A DNA stretch of 34,872 nt, from positions 1 to 34,872 of the forward strand of contig JACREJ010000037.1 of NCBI GenBank assembly GCA_016218305.1, given 5' to 3'. The notes beneath the pieces are model-generated. The model was not told the DNA's origin. It did no database searches and worked only from the letters and a program-made list of their open reading frames with translations. Position 1 is the stretch's first letter, and each line of letters begins with the position of its first letter. This document shows positions 30,277 to 34,872 of the stretch, piece by piece. The position numbers and the translations under genes are program-made. The stretch comes from Gemmatimonadota bacterium. Its GTDB lineage: Bacteria; Gemmatimonadota; Gemmatimonadetes; Gemmatimonadales; Gemmatimonadaceae.

Positions 30277-31020
30277 ATGGCTGGTCACAGCAAATGGAAG
30301 CAGATCAAGCACTACAAGGCCGCGACCGACAAGAAGCGGGGCGCGCTCTTTACCAAGCTCATCCGTGAGATCACCGTCGCCGCCAAGCAGGGCGGCGGCG
30401 ACCCGGACGGCAACCCGCGCCTACGCACGGCCATCGACAACGCCAAGGCCCAGTCGATGCCGAAGGAGAACATCGAGCGCGCCGTGCTGAAGGGGACTGG
30501 CGAGCTCGAGGGCGTGGACTACGTCGATGTGGTGTACGAGGCGTACGGACCGGGCGGCGTGGCGATCATGATCCAGGCGCTGACCGACAACCCGACGCGC
30601 ACGGTGGCCGAAGTGCGCGCCAAGCTGTCGCGCAACGGCGGCAACCTCGGGACGAGCAACTCCGTGGCCTTCATGTTCGACAAGAAGGGTCAGATCTACG
30701 TCGAGGCCGCCGGCCTCGACGAGGATGCGGTGATGGAGAAGGCGCTCGAGGCGGGCGCCGAGGACTTCGTGCGCGAGGACGACGCGTTCGTGATCACGAC
30801 CGCTCCGGCCGACCTGCACGCCGTGAAGCAGGGAATCGACGCGGCGGGGCTGAAGGTGTCGCAGGCGGAACTGTCGTGGATCCCCAAGAGCAGCGTGGCG
30901 GTGTCGGGCGAACCCGCGAGCCAGCTGATGAAGCTCCTTGAGCAGCTCGAGGAACTGGACGACGTGCAGAAGGTCGACGCGAACTTCGAGATGGACGAAG
31001 CGGAGATGACCGGCGCGTGA
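30277..31020 (+). CDS. yebC: YebC/PmpR family regulator or translation factor
   Basis: 247 residues, full length. N-terminal AGHSKWKQIKHYKAATDKKR and KLIREITVAAKQGGGDP, central IERAVLKGTGELEGVDY, YEAYGPGGVAIMI, TDNPTRTVAEVRAKLSRNGG and NLGTSNSVAFMFDKKG are nearly invariant in the family. Members have been described as DNA-binding regulators and, for the YebC/TACO1 branch, as factors that relieve ribosome stalling; sequence alone does not separate these. It is placed immediately before ruvC, a conserved arrangement in many bacteria, and its stop overlaps the ruvC start by 4 bp (GTGA). Confidence 0.96.
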   Translation: MAGHSKWKQIKHYKAATDKKRGALFTKLIREITVAAKQGGGDPDGNPRLRTAIDNAKAQSMPKENIERAVLKGTGELEGVDYVDVVYEAYGPGGVAIMIQALTDNPTRTVAEVRAKLSRNGGNLGTSNSVAFMFDKKGQIYVEAAGLDEDAVMEKALEAGAEDFVREDDAFVITTAPADLHAVKQGIDAAGLKVSQAELSWIPKSSVAVSGEPASQLMKLLEQLEELDDVQKVDANFEMDEAEMTGA

Positions 31021-31526
31021 TCGTCCTCGGCATTGACCCCGGCACGGCGGTGACGGGCTACGGCGTCGTTCGCGCGCGCAGCGCACGGCAGGCGGGCGGC
31101 GCCGAGCTCATCGAGTGCGGGGTCATCAGGACGCGGGCCAGTGAGCCGCTGGCGGCGCGCCTCGCCGACATCTACGAAGGCGTGCGGGAACTGCTCGCCC
31201 GGCACCACCCCGGCGCGCTCGCCGTGGAGGACGTGTTCTACGCCCGCAACGTCCGCACCACGGTGGTGCTGGGGCCTGCGCGCGGCGTGGTGCTGCTGGC
31301 CGGCCAGCAGGCGGGCATCCGCATCCACGAGTACCCGCCGGCGGAGATCAAGAAGACGGTCACCGGGAGCGGCGCCGCCACGAAGGAGCAAGTACAGTAC
31401 ATGGTCATGAAGCTGCTCCGCCTCAAGCCGGCCCCCGAGCCCGCTGACGCGGCCGACGGCGTGGCCGCGGCGCTCGCCTGCGTGCTGCGCGCCGACGTGA
31501 CGCGCCTCATCGAGGCGGCGCGATGA
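31017..31526 (+). CDS. ruvC: Holliday junction resolvase RuvC
   Basis: Dimeric RNase H-fold nuclease that cuts four-way junctions after RuvAB branch migration. 169 residues. Catalytic acids: D7 (GIDPGTAVTGYG), E71 (AVEDVFYARN), D144 and D147 (PADAADGVAAA). The PPAEIKKTVTGSGAATKEQV segment is the DNA-contact region typical of RuvC. Start GTG 31017 inside the yebC stop. The ruvA ATG overlaps its TGA. Confidence 0.97.
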   Translation: MIVLGIDPGTAVTGYGVVRARSARQAGGAELIECGVIRTRASEPLAARLADIYEGVRELLARHHPGALAVEDVFYARNVRTTVVLGPARGVVLLAGQQAGIRIHEYPPAEIKKTVTGSGAATKEQVQYMVMKLLRLKPAPEPADAADGVAAALACVLRADVTRLIEAAR

Positions 31527-32125
31527 TCGCCCGCGTTGCCGGGACGCTGCTCGCGTCGGACATCGACCGGGTGGAGATCATGACGGCCGGCGGCGTGGCC
31601 TACTCCGTGCACATTCCGCTCTCGGTGGCCGAGGCGCTGCCCCGCCCCGGCGGCGGCGTGGAGCTGCACACGGCGCTCGTCGTGCGTGAGGACAGCTGGA
31701 CGTTGTACGGCTTCGCCACTGCCGCTGAGCGCGGGATGTTCCAGCGGGTGCTGGGAACGACCGGCGTGGGTCCCGCCCTCGCCATGAACCTGATGTCGGC
31801 GCTCGGCGGCGACCGCCTGGTGCGCGCCGTGCAGGAGAACGACCTCGCGACGCTGACGCGCGTACCGCGTGTGGGCAAGAAACTGGCGGAACGGCTGGTG
31901 CTCGAACTGCGCGACAAGCTCGTGGCCAGCGGCGACGCGCCGATGCCAGGGCGCGCGGCGGCGCCGGCGGGACCGGGCGCCGACGCGGTGCGCGCGCTCG
32001 TCGCGCTCGGCTACCCGGCCGTGGATGCGGAGAAGGCCGTCTTTGCCGCACTCGAGGATGGCGGCGCCGGCGACACCGCCGACCTCGTCCGCCGGGCGCT
32101 CGTGCGCGTGGCGAAGCGCGGCTAG
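31523..32125 (+). CDS. ruvA: Holliday junction branch migration protein RuvA
   Basis: Tetrameric junction-binding protein that loads RuvB. 200 residues: N-terminal OB fold (MIARVAGTLLASDIDRVEIM, VVREDSWTLYGFATAAERGMF), helix-hairpin-helix pair (VLGTTGVGPALAMNLMSAL and LTRVPRVGKKLAERLVLEL) and the small C-terminal RuvB-binding domain after a Pro/Ala linker (AVRALVALGYPAVDAEKAV). Four-base overlap with ruvC. Confidence 0.97.
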   Translation: MIARVAGTLLASDIDRVEIMTAGGVAYSVHIPLSVAEALPRPGGGVELHTALVVREDSWTLYGFATAAERGMFQRVLGTTGVGPALAMNLMSALGGDRLVRAVQENDLATLTRVPRVGKKLAERLVLELRDKLVASGDAPMPGRAAAPAGPGADAVRALVALGYPAVDAEKAVFAALEDGGAGDTADLVRRALVRVAKRG

Positions 32126-32129
32126 CGCG

Positions 32130-32158
32130 CGGCGCGGCCGACCCTCGCCGCGCCGTTT
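32130..32158 (+). terminator. Hairpin between ruvA and ruvB
   Basis: CGGCGCGGC and GCCGCGCCG form a 9-bp stem with an 8-nt loop, followed directly by TTT. It starts 5 nt after the ruvA stop. It may terminate or attenuate the yebC-ruvC-ruvA transcript ahead of a separate ruvB promoter. Confidence 0.5.
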
Positions 32159-32183
32159 ACACTCCCTTCTCCGAGCGTACATT
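32156..32183 (+). promoter_or_regulatory. ruvB: ruvB promoter, apparently leaderless
   Basis: TTTACA (32156-32161; 5 of 6 to TTGACA), 16 bp, TACATT (32178-32183). The predicted start site falls at or within 1-2 nt of the ATG at 32189, and no Shine-Dalgarno precedes it beyond CAGG, which is too close. Confidence 0.55.
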
Positions 32184-32188
32184 CAGGC

Positions 32189-33220
<1,032 letters not shown>

Positions 33221-33230
33221 GGCGACGGCG

Positions 33231-34872
33231 GTGCGCCGCGCGGCGGCGGCACCGCAGAGCGGCGCCCGGCCCTGCGCGCCTCGGCTCGGCGGCGCATGGT
33301 CCCGCGGGCTCCGGCAGGTCGCGGTCTTCGGCGTGCTTGGCGCCGGCGTGGCGCGAGCCCAACAGCAGCCCCTCCCCGTCACCGCGACGCGCGCCGACTC
33401 GATGACGGCGCTGACCCGCCTTGATTCCGCGGTCGCGCGCGCCGACGCTTCCGCCGCCACCTGGCACGCCCGCGGCCTGCTCGCCTGGCAATTGTCGCAG
33501 GGGAAGCGCGCCGTCGGCACGCGCGTGGATCGCGAGCAATTGCGACTGGACCAGGCCGCCGACTCCTCGCTCGTGCAGGCGGTGACACTCGAGCCGACGC
33601 AGGTGCGCTACCTGGTGGACTTCGCGACATACCGGTCGCAGGGTTCGCCCTTTGTGCGCGCCGGCGCCACGCGCTACATCAAGCGCGCCTTCGAGGCGGC
33701 GCGCGCGCAGGGCGACTCACTGGCCGTGGCACAGATGGCCGACGCGCTGGGCCTGCTCGCGTTCAAGGACTACCAGGTGATGTTCGGGCGGCGGATGTCG
33801 CTGGGCAACGGGCCGGGCGCGAGCCTGCTTGCCATGCTAGGTCAACAAACGAGAGCAGGAAGTTCGCCGGTCCGGGATCGCCGGGGCGGTGAGGTGGCGC
33901 AGGCCATTGCTGACCAGGGTCGCGGCGACAGCGACCGGCTCTTCGGTTCCACGAGCACTGCCGAGCACTCCGTTCGCGAGTTGATCGAAAGCCGCTCGGT
34001 GCTCGTCGGCGGCAATCCACCGCCCGGCACGGCCGCCTTCGACGACGCCCTCGAGTACTTCGAGACCGCGACGCGCGCCGCACCCACCCTGCCGCTGCCG
34101 TGGCGGCATCGCCTGGCGGCCCTCGCCGACCGCCGTCGCTGGGAGGAACTCCACGTCGTGGCCCGCGAGCGGCTACTGATCGCGCCGTGGGATCCCGATG
34201 CATGGCTCGCACTCGGCCTGGCCCAGCATCGCAGCGACCAGCCCGGCGCGATGGCGTCATTCGATAGCGCCTTCGCTCAGATGTCCGAGACAACGCGTGC
34301 CCGCCTCGATCGCGTGGAACGCATCATGCGACCCAACGCCGTGAAGGCGCTCGACGCGCTGTCGCCTGAGGAACGCGCGCGGACGGTGCAGTTCGCCTGG
34401 ACGGCGGCGGATCCGCTGTGGAGCGTGCCGGGAAACGAGGTGCGCGCCGAGTACCTGGCGCGCGTGGCGTTTGCCGACCTGCGCTACACGGACGAGGAGC
34501 AGGGAATGCGCGGTGTGGATACTCACCCGGGCGACCTGCATGTGCGGTACGGCTTCCCCAAGGTGACGGCCAACTGGTCGTGCTCTGGCGCGATGGCGGA
34601 GTCCGAGACGCCGGACAGCGGGAACCAGGTCTGCTGGTTCTGGTGGTACGCACCGCGCCTGCAGTTCATCGTGCATTACCAGCCGATCTTCAACCGCTTC
34701 CGCGCCGGGTTTGACGACGTCGCGGTGAACGAGGAAGTACAGTCGGAGGCCCCAGCCACGTGGGCGGGCGCCCCGGGAATCCCCGCCATCGACTCCATTC
34801 CGTTGCGTGTGGCGCGCTTCCGGCCGGACGGTGCGCGTCCGTCTGTCTTCGTCTCCGGTGCCATTCCGCTCC
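33231..34872 (+). CDS. Exported GWxTD-domain protein (3' truncated by window)
   Basis: The frame is open from the ruvB end to the window edge, at least 547 codons. From GTG 33231 a basic N-region is followed by VAVFGVLGAGVARA and QQQ, a plausible signal peptide; an ATG at 33198 inside ruvB is an alternative start. Helical repeat-like (TPR-type) segments lie at about 60-180 and 270-340 (LEYFETATRAAPTLPLPWRH, PDAWLALGLAQHRSDQPGAM). The C-terminal part has FAWTAADPLW, EYLARVAFADLRYTDE and GVDTHPGDLHVRYGFPK, matching the GWxTD domain pattern (conserved Asp-Arg-hydrophobic strand followed by RYG.P), although the motif itself reads MRGVDT. Function unknown; periplasmic or surface location expected. 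Confidence 0.7.
   Translation, partial: MRRAAAAPQSGARPCAPRLGGAWSRGLRQVAVFGVLGAGVARAQQQPLPVTATRADSMTALTRLDSAVARADASAATWHARGLLAWQLSQGKRAVGTRVDREQLRLDQAADSSLVQAVTLEPTQVRYLVDFATYRSQGSPFVRAGATRYIKRAFEAARAQGDSLAVAQMADALGLLAFKDYQVMFGRRMSLGNGPGASLLAMLGQQTRAGSSPVRDRRGGEVAQAIADQGRGDSDRLFGSTSTAEHSVRELIESRSVLVGGNPPPGTAAFDDALEYFETATRAAPTLPLPWRHRLAALADRRRWEELHVVARERLLIAPWDPDAWLALGLAQHRSDQPGAMASFDSAFAQMSETTRARLDRVERIMRPNAVKALDALSPEERARTVQFAWTAADPLWSVPGNEVRAEYLARVAFADLRYTDEEQGMRGVDTHPGDLHVRYGFPKVTANWSCSGAMAESETPDSGNQVCWFWWYAPRLQFIVHYQPIFNRFRAGFDDVAVNEEVQSEAPATWAGAPGIPAIDSIPLRVARFRPDGARPSVFVSGAIPL

Overview
The window is about 35 kb of high-GC, densely coded bacterial chromosome with no insertion sequence, prophage, CRISPR array, rRNA or tRNA that I could see. 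The gene set suggests a Gram-negative bacterium with an outer membrane: LpxL-type acyltransferase, Omp85-like barrel, PBP1A and a CsgG-like protein. A PorX-like PglZ response regulator, a GWxTD-domain protein and the overall style (very high GC, many GTG starts) point to Gemmatimonadota or a relative in the wider FCB assemblage. That placement is inference; no rRNA is present to confirm it.

Layout. (1) 1-2489: the tail of an unknown gene (+), then on the minus strand an NYN/OST-HTH RNA-binding protein followed by alkyl-base DNA glycosylase (mpg). (2) 2920-8680 (+): an NtrY-like histidine kinase, two tandem paralogous small membrane proteins, an NtrX/NtrC-like sigma-54 activator, then a sigma-54 promoter (-24/-12) driving a bactofilin-like/Omp85-like barrel protein and a DUF4390-like protein. 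The operon ends in a large hairpin built from a 7-bp tandem repeat. (3) 8790-13940 (-): PBP1A with an amidohydrolase 2 bp downstream, then ilvE and an HNH endonuclease. (4) 14118-17624 (+): sugar-nucleotide epimerase, glycosyltransferase and tyrS. (5) 17640-26166 (-): a tightly packed run headed by the PorX-like regulator, then an MsbA-type ABC exporter, two glycosyltransferases, a lipid A-type acyltransferase, a class V aminotransferase and an AlkD-like glycosylase. (6) 26257-30066 (+): a small unknown protein, then a DnaB/RecA-like ATPase, a TPR/CsgG-like lipoprotein and a beta-barrel protein. (7) 30277-34872 (+): yebC-ruvC-ruvA-ruvB followed by a GWxTD-domain exported protein cut off by the window end.

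How the genes work together. The clearest regulatory circuit is the NtrY/NtrX-like pair with its own sigma-54 promoter 109 bp downstream of the activator gene, feeding an outer-membrane barrel operon. The second system is the PorX-like operon, which links a two-component/phosphodiesterase protein to synthesis and export of a surface glycolipid. Holliday-junction processing (RuvCAB) and two alkylation-repair glycosylases (mpg, AlkD) give the window a repair component.

Two sequence-level patterns cut across genes. First, degenerate heptamer tandem arrays occur in three intergenic regions; two of them abut or overlap stop codons. Second, several genes have a TANNNT -10-like hexamer only 5-11 nt before the start codon, suggesting leaderless or nearly leaderless mRNAs. 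Genes with Shine-Dalgarno leaders (6297, 9362, 27593) lack it.
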